The notes under the pieces are model-generated. The model searched no databases. It worked only from the letters and a program-made list of their open reading frames with translations, and was not told where the DNA came from. Shown here piece after piece: positions 52,699 to 61,946 of a stretch of 64,000 nt of DNA; positions within the stretch are counted from its first letter, which is position 1; the number at the start of each line of letters is the position of its first letter. Both the position numbers and the translations under genes were made by a program. Where the stretch lies: positions 6,988,154-7,052,153 of the forward strand of contig NZ_KI632511.1 of assembly GCF_000504285.1 (NCBI RefSeq), written 5' to 3'. The DNA comes from Actinospica robiniae DSM 44927 (GTDB lineage: Bacteria > Actinomycetota > Actinomycetes > Streptomycetales > Catenulisporaceae).

Positions 52699-53556
52699 AT
52701 GACAGAAGCGATCAAGAGGCTGCGTGAACCCGCGGCCCTGGGGGCCGCGCTCTTCGCGGCGCTGTCCGAACTCGCCGCGGTGATCGTGCTGCTGTTCACC
52801 GGCAACGGCAGCTTCTCCGACATCGCGGCCGGCCAGGCCTCGGCCCTGTTGAGCTTCGAAGTGGCCCTGGCCCTGGCGATCGCGGTGTACCTGGCCAACC
52901 ACGCCGGCGCTCCGCTCGGCAAGGCCCGGCTGGTCACCCTGATCTCGCTGATCACCGCCGCGGCCGGCGGCCTGTTCGGCCTGGTCGCGTTCTTCGCCGG
53001 GCTGGGCGCCACGGGCAGCGGCACGGACAAGTTCGCCTACTTCCTGCGCGGGGTGGCCGGCCTGATCGTGCTGGGCCTCGCGGCCTGGTACACCTGGCTC
53101 ACCTGGCAGTCCGCGCACGCCCCGGCCCCGGCGCAGGTCGGCGGCTTCCGCGGGCCGCAGGGCGGCGGCGGCCAGGGCGGCCCGCAGCAGCCGCAGCCGG
53201 GCGGTCCGGCCCCGGCCGGGTTCAACTGGAGCCCCGGCCAGGCCAACGACCAGACCGCGTACCTGCCGCCGCAGAACCCGGCCGGCCCGCCGACCCTGCA
53301 GGCGCAGCAGTCCGCGACCGGCTCGTACTCGGTCCCGGGCGGTCAGGGCGGCCAGGGTGCTCCGGGCGGCGACCAGCGCACCCAGATGATCCCGCCGGTG
53401 CCGCCGACCATGCAGGAGTACGCGCCGTCCCCGCAGCCGTGGCAGCCGGCCGGCCAGAACCCGCCGCAGCCCCCGCCGACCCGGCCGATGCCGCCGGAGG
53501 GGCAGGGCGACCCGAACCAGCAGCAGCCTCCGTTCGGCGTGGGCAACTGGCAGTAG
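52699..53556 (+). CDS. Four-helix membrane protein with Pro/Gln/Gly-rich tail
   Basis: 285 residues from ATG 52699; a TTG at 52654 would add 15 residues. Four hydrophobic helices (about 10-30, 45-65, 75-100, 113-135) are followed by about 145 residues of Pro/Gln/Gly-rich cytosolic tail (GGPQQPQPGGP, QPPQPPPTRPMPP). No enzyme or binding motif. Function unknown. A 25-bp-stem terminator follows. Confidence 0.75.
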   Translation: MTEAIKRLREPAALGAALFAALSELAAVIVLLFTGNGSFSDIAAGQASALLSFEVALALAIAVYLANHAGAPLGKARLVTLISLITAAAGGLFGLVAFFAGLGATGSGTDKFAYFLRGVAGLIVLGLAAWYTWLTWQSAHAPAPAQVGGFRGPQGGGGQGGPQQPQPGGPAPAGFNWSPGQANDQTAYLPPQNPAGPPTLQAQQSATGSYSVPGGQGGQGAPGGDQRTQMIPPVPPTMQEYAPSPQPWQPAGQNPPQPPPTRPMPPEGQGDPNQQQPPFGVGNWQ

Positions 53557-53570
53557 GCCTCGCACGCGAC

Positions 53571-53624
53571 GACACCGCGGGCCCGGCACCTCGGATCACT
53601 CCGAGGTGCCGGGCCCGCGGTGTC
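53571..53624. terminator. Very long hairpin terminator
   Basis: 25-bp perfect stem with a 4-base loop (TCAC), between convergent genes. The strongest hairpin of the window. Confidence 0.92.
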
Positions 53625-53666
53625 TCCGACGGCGCCTCAGCGTTTCCGACGGCGGCTGAACGCGTC

Positions 53667-54641
53667 TCAGCCGCCGACCGGGTGCCAGACCGTCTTGGTC
53701 TCCAGGAACGCGGTCAGCCGCAGCGTGCCCGGGTGCGCGGACCAGTCGGCCGGCGCGGCGGACGGGCGCAGCACCCGCTTGAGGTTCTCCGCGGCCGCCT
53801 GCTCGAGCTCGACGGCGAAGCCCGGGTCGGTGATCCCGGCCAGGTCCAGCCCGTCCACGTCGAGGTGGTCGGCCAGCGGCTTGCCGAGCTCGGCCGGGCG
53901 CCCGGTCAGGATGTTGACCACGCCGCCGGGCAGGTCGGAGGTGGCCAGCACCTCGGCCAGGCTGATCGCGGGCAGCGCGGCAGAGTCCGGCGCCACCAGC
54001 ACCGCGGTGTTGCCGGTCGCGATCGCCGGCGCGAGCACCGAGACCACGCCGAGCAGCGACGGGCGCTCCGGCGCGAACAGCGCCACCACCCCGGTCGGCT
54101 CGGGCGAGGAGACGTTCCAGAACGGGCCGGAGACCGGGTTGGCGGCCGAGCGGATCTGCCCGATCTTGTCGGTCCACCCGGCGTACCAGACCCAGCGGTC
54201 GATCGCCGCGTCGACCTGCGCCGCCGCGGCGGCCTCGGTCCCGCCCTCGACCGCGCGCACCTCGGCGACGAACTGCTCGCGGCGCCCCTCGAGCATCTCG
54301 GCCGCCCGGTAGAGGATCTGGCCGCGCAGATAAGCGGTGGCGCCGGACCAGCCGGAGACCGCGCCGCGCGCCTTGACCACCGCGTCCCGGGCGTCCTTGC
54401 GCGAGGCGAGCGCGGCGTTCGCCAGGAACGCGCCGTCAGCCGAGCTCACCTGGTAGCTCCGTCCGCTCTCCGAGCGGGGGAAGGCCCCGCCGATGAACAG
54501 TTTGTAGGTCTTGCGCACGGCGAGCCGGGAGGCCGGAGCCTCGGCCGGGGGCTTCGGCGCCGCCGCGGCAGGTGCCGTTGCCTTACCGCTCTTCGGCGCA
54601 GTCTTCGCCGTCTTCTCGGTCTTCTCGGTCTTCTCAGACAT
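53667..54641 (-). CDS. Truncated aldehyde dehydrogenase-family protein lacking the catalytic half
   Basis: 324 residues. After a Lys/Thr/Ala-rich N-terminus (1-40) it has the ALDH N-terminal NAD-binding part (YKLFIGGAFPRSESGRSY, EPTGVVALFAPERP, AISLAEVLATSDLPGGVVNILTG in parts). It stops before the region with the catalytic Cys and its GQxC motif, and the usual LELGG motif is also missing. The ATG lies inside the end of the complete aldehyde dehydrogenase gene (8-base overlap), so the two are coupled. Streptomyces also has a short ALDH beside deoC and the full enzyme, suggesting a kept, possibly structural or regulatory partner and not fresh decay. Confidence 0.85.
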   Translation of the reverse strand: MSEKTEKTEKTAKTAPKSGKATAPAAAAPKPPAEAPASRLAVRKTYKLFIGGAFPRSESGRSYQVSSADGAFLANAALASRKDARDAVVKARGAVSGWSGATAYLRGQILYRAAEMLEGRREQFVAEVRAVEGGTEAAAAAQVDAAIDRWVWYAGWTDKIGQIRSAANPVSGPFWNVSSPEPTGVVALFAPERPSLLGVVSVLAPAIATGNTAVLVAPDSAALPAISLAEVLATSDLPGGVVNILTGRPAELGKPLADHLDVDGLDLAGITDPGFAVELEQAAAENLKRVLRPSAAPADWSAHPGTLRLTAFLETKTVWHPVGG

Positions 54642-56067
54642 CGAGGTAGGCCTCCAGTCCCTGCAGACCGCCTTCGCGGCCGTAGCCCGACTCCTTGTAT
54701 CCGCCGAACGGGGAGGCCGGATCGAACTTGTTGAACGTGTTCGCCCACACCACGCCGGCCCGCAGCCGCTTGGCCATGGACAGGATCCGCGAGCCCTTCT
54801 CCGTCCACACGCCCGCGGACAGCCCGTACGGGGTGTTGTTCGCCTTGGCGACCGCCTCGTCCGGAGTGCGGAAGGTGAGCACCGAGAGCACCGGCCCGAA
54901 GATCTCCTCGCGGGCGATCCGGTGGGTGGCCGAGACGTTGGTGAACACGGTCGGGGCGAACCAGAAGCCCTGCGCGGGCAGCTCGCAGGCCGGGGACCAG
55001 CGCTCGGCGCCCTCGGCCTCGCCCGCCGCGGTCAGCTCGGTGATCCGGGCCAGCTGCTCGGCCGAGTTGATCGCGCCGATGTCCGTGTTCTTGTCCAGCG
55101 GGTCGCCGAGGCGCAGCGTGGCCATCCGCCGGCGGAGCGCGTCGAGCAGCTCGTCCTGGATCGACTCCTGCACCAGCAGCCGGGATCCGGCGCAGCAGAC
55201 CTGGCCCTGGTTGAAGAAGATCGAGTCGATGACCCCCTCCACGGCCTGGTCGATCGGCGCGTCGTCGAACACGATGTTCGCGGCCTTGCCGCCGAGCTCC
55301 AGGGTCAGCTTCTTGTCGGTGCCGGCCACGGTGCGGGCGATCGCGCGGCCCACCGCGGTGGACCCGGTGAACGCCACCTTGTCCACGCCCGGGTGCGCCA
55401 CCAGCGCCGCGCCGGTCTCGCCGGCGCCGGTCACGATGTTGACCACGCCGGCCGGCAGATCGGCCTCGCGGCAGATCTCGGCGAACAGCAGCGCGGTCAG
55501 CGGCGTGGTCTCGGCCGGCTTGAGCACGACCGTGTTGCCGCAGGCCAGCGCGGGGGCGATCTTCCAGGCCAGCATCAGCAGCGGGAAGTTCCACGGGATG
55601 ACCTGCGCGGCCACCCCGAGCGGCCGCGGCGCCGGGCCGTGGCCGGCGTACTCGAGCTTGTCCGCCCAGCCCGCGTAGTGGAAGAAGTGCGCCGCCACCA
55701 GCGGCACGTCCACGTCCCGGGTCTCCCGGATCGGCTTGCCGTTGTCGATCGACTCGAGCACGGCGAGCTCGCGGGCGCGCTCCTGGATGATCCGGGCGAT
55801 CCGGAACAGGTACTTGCCGCGCTCGGCGCCCGGCATCCGGGACCAGGTGCGCTCGTACGCGGTGCGGGCCGCGGCCACGGCGCGGTCCACGTCCGCCGCG
55901 GAGGCCAGCCCGATCTCGGCCAGCACCTCCTCGGTGGCCGGGTTCACGCTCTTGAAGACCCCGCCGGTGGCCGGGACGAATTCGCCGCCGATGAACAGGT
56001 CGTAGCTCGGCTTGACATCGACGACCGCGCGCGACTCGGGCGCGGGTGCGTAATCGAAGATCCCCAT
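54634..56067 (-). CDS. Aldehyde dehydrogenase
   Basis: 477 residues from the ATG at 56067; the frame is open 1.7 kb upstream over deoC but that is a shadow. NAD(P)-dependent oxidation of an aldehyde to acid. IPWNFPLLMLAWKIAPALACGN, TGSTAVGRAIA, LELGGKAANIVFDDAP (catalytic Glu) and FFNQGQVCCAGSR (catalytic Cys) are all intact, then EEIFGPVLSV. It lies 8 bases after deoC, so its likely substrate is acetaldehyde from the DeoC reaction. Coupled to the truncated family member that follows. Confidence 0.93.
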   Translation of the reverse strand: MGIFDYAPAPESRAVVDVKPSYDLFIGGEFVPATGGVFKSVNPATEEVLAEIGLASAADVDRAVAAARTAYERTWSRMPGAERGKYLFRIARIIQERARELAVLESIDNGKPIRETRDVDVPLVAAHFFHYAGWADKLEYAGHGPAPRPLGVAAQVIPWNFPLLMLAWKIAPALACGNTVVLKPAETTPLTALLFAEICREADLPAGVVNIVTGAGETGAALVAHPGVDKVAFTGSTAVGRAIARTVAGTDKKLTLELGGKAANIVFDDAPIDQAVEGVIDSIFFNQGQVCCAGSRLLVQESIQDELLDALRRRMATLRLGDPLDKNTDIGAINSAEQLARITELTAAGEAEGAERWSPACELPAQGFWFAPTVFTNVSATHRIAREEIFGPVLSVLTFRTPDEAVAKANNTPYGLSAGVWTEKGSRILSMAKRLRAGVVWANTFNKFDPASPFGGYKESGYGREGGLQGLEAYLDV

Positions 56068-56075
56068 GTTGTGTC

Positions 56076-57098
56076 TCAGTCCACCGTCACGTAGTTCGGG
56101 CCGGAGTAGCGCCCGGAGGAGAGCTTCTGACGCTGCAGCAGCAGGTCGTTGAGCAGCGAGGAGGCGCCGAAGCGGAACCAGTCCGGGTCCAGCCAGCCCT
56201 CGCCCAGGGTCTCGTTGACCGTCACCAGGTACTTGAGCGCGTCCTTGCTGGTGCGGATGCCGCCGGCGGGCTTCATCCCGACCTTGCGCCCGGTCGCGCC
56301 GGTGTAGTCGCGCACGGCCTCGAGCATCAGCAGCGTCACCGGCAGCGTCGCGGCCGGGTTCACCTTGCCGGTGGAGGTCTTGATGAAGTCGGCCCCGGCC
56401 AGCATGGCCAGCCAGGAGGCCCGGCGCACGTTGTCGTAGGTCGCCAGCTCGCCGGTCTCCAGGATCACCTTCAGGTGGGCGGGCCCGCAGGCCGCCTTCA
56501 CCGCGGCGATCTCGTCGAAGACCTCGGCGAAGTGCCCGGACAGGAAGGCGCCGCGGTCGATCACCATGTCGATCTCGTCGGCTCCGGCGGCGACCGCGAA
56601 GGCGGTGTCGGCCAGCTTCACCTCGAGGCTCGCCCGCCCGGACGGGAAGGCGGTGGCCACCGAGGCCACACGGATGCCGGTTCCCGCCAGCTGCTCCTTG
56701 GCCACGGCGACCATGTCCGGGTACACGCATACCGCGGCGGTGGAGGGGCAGGCGGGGTCGGCCGGATCGGGGCGGCGGGCCTTCGCGCACAGCGACCGGA
56801 CCTTGCCGGCCGTGTCCGCGCCCTCCAGCGTGGTCAGGTCGATCATCCGGATCGCCAGGTCGATGCCCGCGGCTTTCGCCGTGGTCTTGATCGACCGGGT
56901 GCCGAGCCGGGCGGCGCGGGCCTCGAGGCCCACCTTGTCCACCCCGGGCAGGCCGAGCAGGAAGCGGCGCAGGGTCGCCGGGGTCGCCGCCGCCCCGCTG
57001 GGGTCGGCGACCGGCGAGCGGCCGTGCCGGTCGGCCCCGCTCGGATCGGGTTCTGCGTGCGGCTGCGTCGCCGCCTGGATGGTGCTCACGCCTCCCAC
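56076..57098 (-). CDS. deoC: Deoxyribose-phosphate aldolase
   Basis: 340 residues from GTG 57098 (GGAG 10 bases upstream); GTG 57089 lies one base after a GGAGG and would be 337 residues. Splits deoxyribose-5-phosphate to glyceraldehyde-3-phosphate and acetaldehyde. AGADEIDMVIDRGA (Asp), ADFIKTSTGK (Schiff-base Lys), GMKPAGGIRTSKDAL (second Lys) and the end FGASSLLNDLLLQRQ are all conserved. The first 45 residues are a variable, charged extension. Heads an operon with two aldehyde dehydrogenase genes. Confidence 0.95.
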   Translation of the reverse strand: MGGVSTIQAATQPHAEPDPSGADRHGRSPVADPSGAAATPATLRRFLLGLPGVDKVGLEARAARLGTRSIKTTAKAAGIDLAIRMIDLTTLEGADTAGKVRSLCAKARRPDPADPACPSTAAVCVYPDMVAVAKEQLAGTGIRVASVATAFPSGRASLEVKLADTAFAVAAGADEIDMVIDRGAFLSGHFAEVFDEIAAVKAACGPAHLKVILETGELATYDNVRRASWLAMLAGADFIKTSTGKVNPAATLPVTLLMLEAVRDYTGATGRKVGMKPAGGIRTSKDALKYLVTVNETLGEGWLDPDWFRFGASSLLNDLLLQRQKLSSGRYSGPNYVTVD

Positions 57099-57216
57099 AG
57101 TAAACGTTCTCCGAGCGTGCCGTGCACCCCCCTGGGGGCCGAGGACGCGGCCGTTGCCGAACCGTCGCCGAGGGCCGCATGGACCCGCGGTGCCCGGGTG
57201 GGGCAGAATCCAGATC

Positions 57217-57900
57217 ATGACATCCCCTGCCACTTCGCCGGGATCGGCCGAGAAACCCACGGTCTACCGCGGTGTGGGCGCGCTGATCGGCGGCGCGCTC
57301 GTGACCCTGTTCTGCCTCGGCGGGGCGATCGACCTGCTCGTCGAGGAGGGCGGCGCGGACCTGGTCGGCGCGGCCGTGCTGGTCCTGGTGGCCGTGCTGG
57401 CCTTCGCCTTCGGCGTCTACCCGGCCGCCTTCGCGCGCGAGGACGGGCTGGTGGTGCGCAACCCGCTGCGCACGATCACGGTGCCGTGGCCCGCGGTGAC
57501 CAAGCTGGTCGCGCGGCTCTCCTTCGAGGTGCACACCGAGCAGTCCCGCTACACCGTGTGGGCCGTGCCGGTCTCGCTGCGCGATCGGCGCAAGGCCGAG
57601 CGGGCCCGGCTGCGCGAGCGCGTGCGCAACGAGCGCGAGCTGTCCAGGGGCCGGCGCAACGCGAGCTACGGCGTGGACCAGGGTCCGCCCCGCCGCGGCG
57701 GCGGGTTCGAGGATGTCGAGAAGCTCTCGTTCGCCGACCAGGCGGTGACCGAGATGAACGAGCGCATCGAGCGCCACCGCGAGCTGGAGAAGAACCGGCC
57801 CGGCGCGCAGCCGGCCGCCGCCGCCCGCCCGAGCCTGGTCACGCTCGTGCCGCTGGCCGCCGCGGTCGTCTTCCTCATCGTCGCGGCGATCGTGCGCTGA
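57217..57900 (+). CDS. Membrane protein with bacterial PH domain
   Basis: 227 residues from ATG 57217. Helices at about 20-40 and 45-68, then a small PH-like domain (about 70-110: DGLVVRNPLRTITVPWPAVTKL) facing the cytosol, a long charged basic/acidic segment (120-200) and a C-terminal membrane helix (about 206-226). Similar proteins lie between deoC and the phospho-sugar mutase in Streptomyces. Function unknown; PH-like domains in such proteins may bind lipid or protein. Confidence 0.82.
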   Translation: MTSPATSPGSAEKPTVYRGVGALIGGALVTLFCLGGAIDLLVEEGGADLVGAAVLVLVAVLAFAFGVYPAAFAREDGLVVRNPLRTITVPWPAVTKLVARLSFEVHTEQSRYTVWAVPVSLRDRRKAERARLRERVRNERELSRGRRNASYGVDQGPPRRGGGFEDVEKLSFADQAVTEMNERIERHRELEKNRPGAQPAAAARPSLVTLVPLAAAVVFLIVAAIVR

Positions 57901-57914
57901 GAACCCTGCCGAGA

Positions 57915-57963
57915 CGAACGCGCGGCGGGCCCGGACGATGCGTCCGGGCCCGCCGCGCGTTCG
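57915..57963. terminator. Hairpin terminator between PH protein and phospho-sugar mutase
   Basis: 23-bp perfect stem, loop ATG, between convergent genes and 10 bases from the mutase stop. Confidence 0.92.
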
Positions 57964-57973
57964 GGCACTGCCG

Positions 57974-59701
57974 TCAGGCTTCCAGCAGCGGCTGCAGCGA
58001 CTCCTTGATCGCCGCCAGCCGCTCGGCCGAGTCGGCCTCCAGGTAGCACTTGAGCTTCGGCTCGGTCCCGGACGGCCGGATGATCACCCGCGCGCCGCCC
58101 TCAAGGCTCAAGCGCAGCCCGTCCGTCGGCGGCAGCCCGCCCGCACCCTGCGACAGGTCCTCGAACCGGCTCACCGCCAGGCCGCCGAGCTCCTTCGGCG
58201 GGTCCTGACGCAGCGCGGCCATCATCCGCGCAATCACGTCCAGGTCCTGCACCCGCAGCGAGAGCTGGTCGGTGCGGTGCGGGCCGTACTTCGCGTCCAG
58301 GTCGGCCAGCGCCTCGAGCAGCGTGCGGCCGGACTGCTTGAGCTTCGAGGCGTACTCGGCGACCATCAGCGCCGCGGTGATCCCGTCCTTGTCCCGCACG
58401 CCGCCCGGGTCGACGCAGTAGCCGAGCGCCTCCTCGTACCCGAAGGCCAGGCCGGGCACCTTGGCCAGCCACTTGAAGCCGGTGAGCGTCTCCTGATATC
58501 CGAGCCCGTGCGCGGCCGCGATCTTCCCGAGCAGGCTGGAGGAGACGATGCTGGTGGCGAAGATCCGCTCCTCGGGCTCGACCTTCGCCTCGGCCTCGTC
58601 CTCGTCCGCCTCGGCCGCGTACTGCTCGGCCAGGTACTCGCCGAGCAGCCCGCCCACCTCGTCGCCGCGCAGCATCCGCCAGCCGCCGCCGGGCAGCGGC
58701 ACCGCCACGGCGCAGCGGTCGGCGTCCGGGTCGTTCGCCACCACCAGGTCGGCGTCCTCGGCCGCGGCGAGCTCCAGCGCCAGGTCGATCGCGCCGGGCT
58801 CCTCCGGGTTGGGGAACGCCACGGTGTGGAAGGTCGGATCAGGCTCCTGCTGCTCCGCCACCGGGACCGGGCGCGGGAATCCGGCCCGCTCGAAGGCGTC
58901 GAGCAGCACCTGCCCGCCGACGCCGTGCATCGCGGTGGAGACGACCTTGAGCGCGGACCGGCGTGCGAGCGCCGCGTCCTCGTCCATGTCAGAGGTCTGC
59001 ACCGTGCCCACGGCGCGGTTCAGGTAGGCCTCGAGCAGCGTCTCGTCGAGGGTCTCCCAGTCCCGGCCCTCGCCGTCCCCGTTGCCGCGCGGCAGCGAGT
59101 TGATCGGTCCCACCGCGGCGATCGCGTCGGCGATCTCGCTGTCCGCGGGCGGGGTGATCTGCGACCCGTCGCCCAGGTAGACCTTGTAGCCGTTGTCCCG
59201 CGGCGGGTTGTGGCTCGCCGTGACCATGACGCCGGCGCACGCGCCGAGGTGGCGGATCGCGAAGGCCAGCACCGGCGTCGGCAGCGGACGCGGCAGCATC
59301 TGCGCGCGGATGCCCGCGCCGGTCATGATCTCGGCGGTGTCCCGGGCGAACACGTCCGAGTTCTTCCGCGCGTCGTAGCCCACCACGACCGGCTCGTCGA
59401 TGTGCCCGTTCGCCTTCAGGTACGCGGCCAGCCCGGCCGCGGCGCGGGTGACCACGACCCGGTTCATCCGGTTGGGTCCCGCGCCGAGCTCGCCGCGCAG
59501 CCCGGCCGTGCCGAACTCGAGCGTCCCGTCGAAGCGGTCGGCCAGCTCCGCGTACGCGGACGGGTTGGTGGCCGAGCTCAGCAGCCCCTCCAGCAGCCCG
59601 CGCAGCTCGGCCCGGGTCTCCTCGTCAGGGTCCTGATCCATCCAGGCCTCGATCTCGCCCAGCAGCTCGGAGATCTCGGAGGTCTCGCCTGTCTCACTCA
59701 T
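57974..59701 (-). CDS. Phospho-sugar mutase (phosphoglucomutase/phosphomannomutase family)
   Basis: 575 residues. Alpha-D-phosphohexomutase fold with four domains: phospho-Ser in MVTASHNPPRDNGYK near residue 165, Mg site ANDPDADRCAV near 315, sugar loop FGYEEALGYC near 415 and phosphate loop IRPSGTEPKLK near 540. The FGTAGLRGELGAGPNRMN start marks the phosphoglucomutase/phosphopentomutase-like subgroup (PGM2). Because it is 13 bases downstream of the purine nucleoside phosphorylase gene, use of (deoxy)ribose-1-phosphate is plausible. ATG 59701 with GAGGAG upstream. Confidence 0.94.
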   Translation of the reverse strand: MSETGETSEISELLGEIEAWMDQDPDEETRAELRGLLEGLLSSATNPSAYAELADRFDGTLEFGTAGLRGELGAGPNRMNRVVVTRAAAGLAAYLKANGHIDEPVVVGYDARKNSDVFARDTAEIMTGAGIRAQMLPRPLPTPVLAFAIRHLGACAGVMVTASHNPPRDNGYKVYLGDGSQITPPADSEIADAIAAVGPINSLPRGNGDGEGRDWETLDETLLEAYLNRAVGTVQTSDMDEDAALARRSALKVVSTAMHGVGGQVLLDAFERAGFPRPVPVAEQQEPDPTFHTVAFPNPEEPGAIDLALELAAAEDADLVVANDPDADRCAVAVPLPGGGWRMLRGDEVGGLLGEYLAEQYAAEADEDEAEAKVEPEERIFATSIVSSSLLGKIAAAHGLGYQETLTGFKWLAKVPGLAFGYEEALGYCVDPGGVRDKDGITAALMVAEYASKLKQSGRTLLEALADLDAKYGPHRTDQLSLRVQDLDVIARMMAALRQDPPKELGGLAVSRFEDLSQGAGGLPPTDGLRLSLEGGARVIIRPSGTEPKLKCYLEADSAERLAAIKESLQPLLEA

Positions 59702-59714
59702 GCCTTACATCTCC

Positions 59715-60530
59715 TCAGATCCGGCCGAGGACGTCGCGCAGCAGCACGCCCATCCGGCTCGCCGCGGCGTTCCCGGCGTCGATGACTTCCTGCGCGCTCA
59801 GCGGATGGCCGGTCATGCCGGCGGCGGCGTTGGTCACCAACGAGATGCCGAGCACCTCCATACCCGCTTCGCGCGCCGCGATCGCCTCGAGCACGGTGCT
59901 CATGCCGACCAGGTCGGCGCCGAGCGTCCGCAGCATCTTGATCTCGGCCGGCGTCTCGTAGTGCGGCCCGGTCAGCTGCGCGTACACGCCCTCGACGAGC
60001 GAGGGGTCGACCTCGCGGCACAGCGCGCGCAGGCGGCGGGAGTAGAGATCGGTCAGGTCCACGAAGTTGGCGCCGGTGATCGGCGAGCGCGCGGTGAGGT
60101 TCAGGTGGTCGCTGATGAGCACCGGCTGCCCGACGACGTAGTCGGCGTTGATGCCGCCGCAGCCGTTGGTGAGCACGACGGTGCGGCATCCGGCCGCCGC
60201 GACCGTGCGCACGCCGTGCACCACCTTGGCCACGCCGTGCCCCTCGTAGAAGTGCGTGCGACCCAGGAACACGGCCGCGAGCTTGCCGGACTCGGCCAGC
60301 CGCACGCCCCTGATCTTGCCGGCGTGGCCCAGCGCGGCGGCCGCGGTGAAGCCGGGCAGCTGCGTCACGCTGAACTCGGCCTCGGTCTCCCCGAGCGCGT
60401 CGGCCGCGGGCACCCAGCCCGAGCCCATCACCAGGGCCAGATCGGGCACACCGCCGAGCAGGTCCACGAGCCTCTTCGCGGCCCGGGCGGCCGCCTCACG
60501 CGGGTGTTCGGAAATCGTTTCCTCAGTCAC
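59715..60530 (-). CDS. Purine nucleoside phosphorylase (trimeric type)
   Basis: 271 residues. Releases purine bases from (deoxy)inosine and guanosine with phosphate. [13 protein letters not shown] near residue 34, RTHFYEGHG (phosphate His) near 92, TNGCGGIN, then [19 protein letters not shown] and [15 protein letters not shown], and VTNAAAGM (base-site Asn) show the class of human PNP and PunA. The GTG at 60530 overlaps the MFS stop by 8 bases. Operon: MFS, PNP, mutase. Takes inosine made by Add. Confidence 0.96.
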   Translation of the reverse strand: MTEETISEHPREAAARAAKRLVDLLGGVPDLALVMGSGWVPAADALGETEAEFSVTQLPGFTAAAALGHAGKIRGVRLAESGKLAAVFLGRTHFYEGHGVAKVVHGVRTVAAAGCRTVVLTNGCGGINADYVVGQPVLISDHLNLTARSPITGANFVDLTDLYSRRLRALCREVDPSLVEGVYAQLTGPHYETPAEIKMLRTLGADLVGMSTVLEAIAAREAGMEVLGISLVTNAAAGMTGHPLSAQEVIDAGNAAASRMGVLLRDVLGRI

Positions 60531-61806
60531 GCGCTAGAGCATACGTCGCTACCTTCTCCGGCTCGACGGTGCTCCAGTCCGGCGCGTCGCCGAGGCGCAT
60601 CGTCCACACGTCCTTGAGCGCGAGCGTCGCCAGCACCGCCACCGTGGTGACGATGAACGCGATCAGCTCGGTGTGCGGGGCGCCGAGATGCGCCGAGAGC
60701 GGCCCGGCGGCCAGCGCGCCGACCGGCATCGCGAGGGTGGAGCCGAGCCCGTCGTACGCCGAGACCCGGGCCAGCCGGTCCGGCCGGACGAACCGGGCCA
60801 GCGAGACGTTCCAGCTCACCACCAGGAACTCGTTGCACACCCCGGCGAACGCCCAGACCGCGAGCAGCGCCCACATCGGCCACAGCTCCCCGATCGCCAG
60901 ACAGGACAGGCCGAAGGCCGCCGGCAGCCCCGCCACCGCGAGCATCGGCCGCTTCGGCATGCGCCGCAGCGCCGCCGCGCCGCCGACGATCAGCCCCACC
61001 GAGAACGCCGCGTTGAGCCAGCCCCACGCGGCCGGCCCGCCCAGATGCTGCCGGGCTATCGCCGGTCCGAGCACGTACAGCCCGCCGTACCAGCAGGCGT
61101 TGATCACCAGGTATTCGAGCACTGTCGCCCACACCCAGCGCAGCGAGCGGAACTCGTGCCAGCCCTCCCGCAGCTCGTGCCACACGCCCGGCGCGTCCTG
61201 GGGGCGGATGTTGGCCTGCGCCTGCAGCGAGGTCAGCAGCGGCACCGTGCCGAGCATGGCCAATCCGCACACGGACAGTGCCCAGCCCGGCCCGACCGCC
61301 GCCACCGTCACTCCGGCCACGGCCGCGCCGCCCATCGACGCGCCGTTCATCACCAGCCGGGACAGCGCGTTGGCCGACTGCAGCTCGTCCGACGGCACGA
61401 TCTTCGGCAGCAGCGCCGTCGAGGCCGGCCAGAACAGCGAGATGCCGGTGCCGGTGCAGACCTCGAGCACCATCATCAGCGGCAGGTTCGCCGCGTGCAG
61501 CAGCACCAGCAGGCCGAAGACGCCCTCGCCGAGAGCCACCAGCACGTTCGCGGCGATGATCACCGACTGCGGCCGGAACCGGTCCGCGGCCACCCCGCCG
61601 AAGAGCATGAAGACCAGCGAAGGGGCGAGCTGGGCGGCCAGCACATAGGAGAGGTCCGCGGTCGAGCCGGTCACGTCCAGCACCGCGAACGAAGCGCCCA
61701 CCAGCGAGAAGGCGAAGCCGAGCGGAGCCAGCAGGCGGTCGCCGAGCAGTATCCGGAAGTCCCGGTGCCGCAGCACGCCGAAATCCTCGCGCAGGGACCT
61801 GGACAT
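60523..61806 (-). CDS. MFS transporter (EntS/MFS_3-like)
   Basis: 427 residues with 11-12 helices. [20 protein letters not shown] at the start, [15 protein letters not shown] between helices 2 and 3 and [16 protein letters not shown] near 350 are typical of the MFS_3 (EntS-like) exporters. ATG 61806 with GAGG 7 bases upstream. Overlap with PNP suggests movement of a purine or nucleoside, but the subfamily exports varied small molecules, so the substrate is unknown. Confidence 0.88.
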   Translation of the reverse strand: MSRSLREDFGVLRHRDFRILLGDRLLAPLGFAFSLVGASFAVLDVTGSTADLSYVLAAQLAPSLVFMLFGGVAADRFRPQSVIIAANVLVALGEGVFGLLVLLHAANLPLMMVLEVCTGTGISLFWPASTALLPKIVPSDELQSANALSRLVMNGASMGGAAVAGVTVAAVGPGWALSVCGLAMLGTVPLLTSLQAQANIRPQDAPGVWHELREGWHEFRSLRWVWATVLEYLVINACWYGGLYVLGPAIARQHLGGPAAWGWLNAAFSVGLIVGGAAALRRMPKRPMLAVAGLPAAFGLSCLAIGELWPMWALLAVWAFAGVCNEFLVVSWNVSLARFVRPDRLARVSAYDGLGSTLAMPVGALAAGPLSAHLGAPHTELIAFIVTTVAVLATLALKDVWTMRLGDAPDWSTVEPEKVATYALARD

Positions 61807-61946
61807 CGCTTACCTCATCGCTCTCTCGGTGCAGGCGGACGCGGCCGGCCGAGGAGCGGCCGTGCCGGGAACCTCGGAGGCTAGCGCCGCTCCGCCGGGC
61901 CGGGCCAGCGGATTTCCGAGGACCGCCGCATGGGACAATAGAGCAC

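Noticed and set aside
53667-54641. Short aldehyde dehydrogenase as a pseudogene
   Set aside because: Start, overlap, codon use and a clean end look intact, and a similar short gene is remembered from Streptomyces; kept as CDS.
54634-57777. 1047-codon minus-strand frame covering deoC and the aldehyde dehydrogenase
   Set aside because: The upstream two thirds is a shadow frame over deoC and the PH gene; the true start of the aldehyde dehydrogenase is at 56067.
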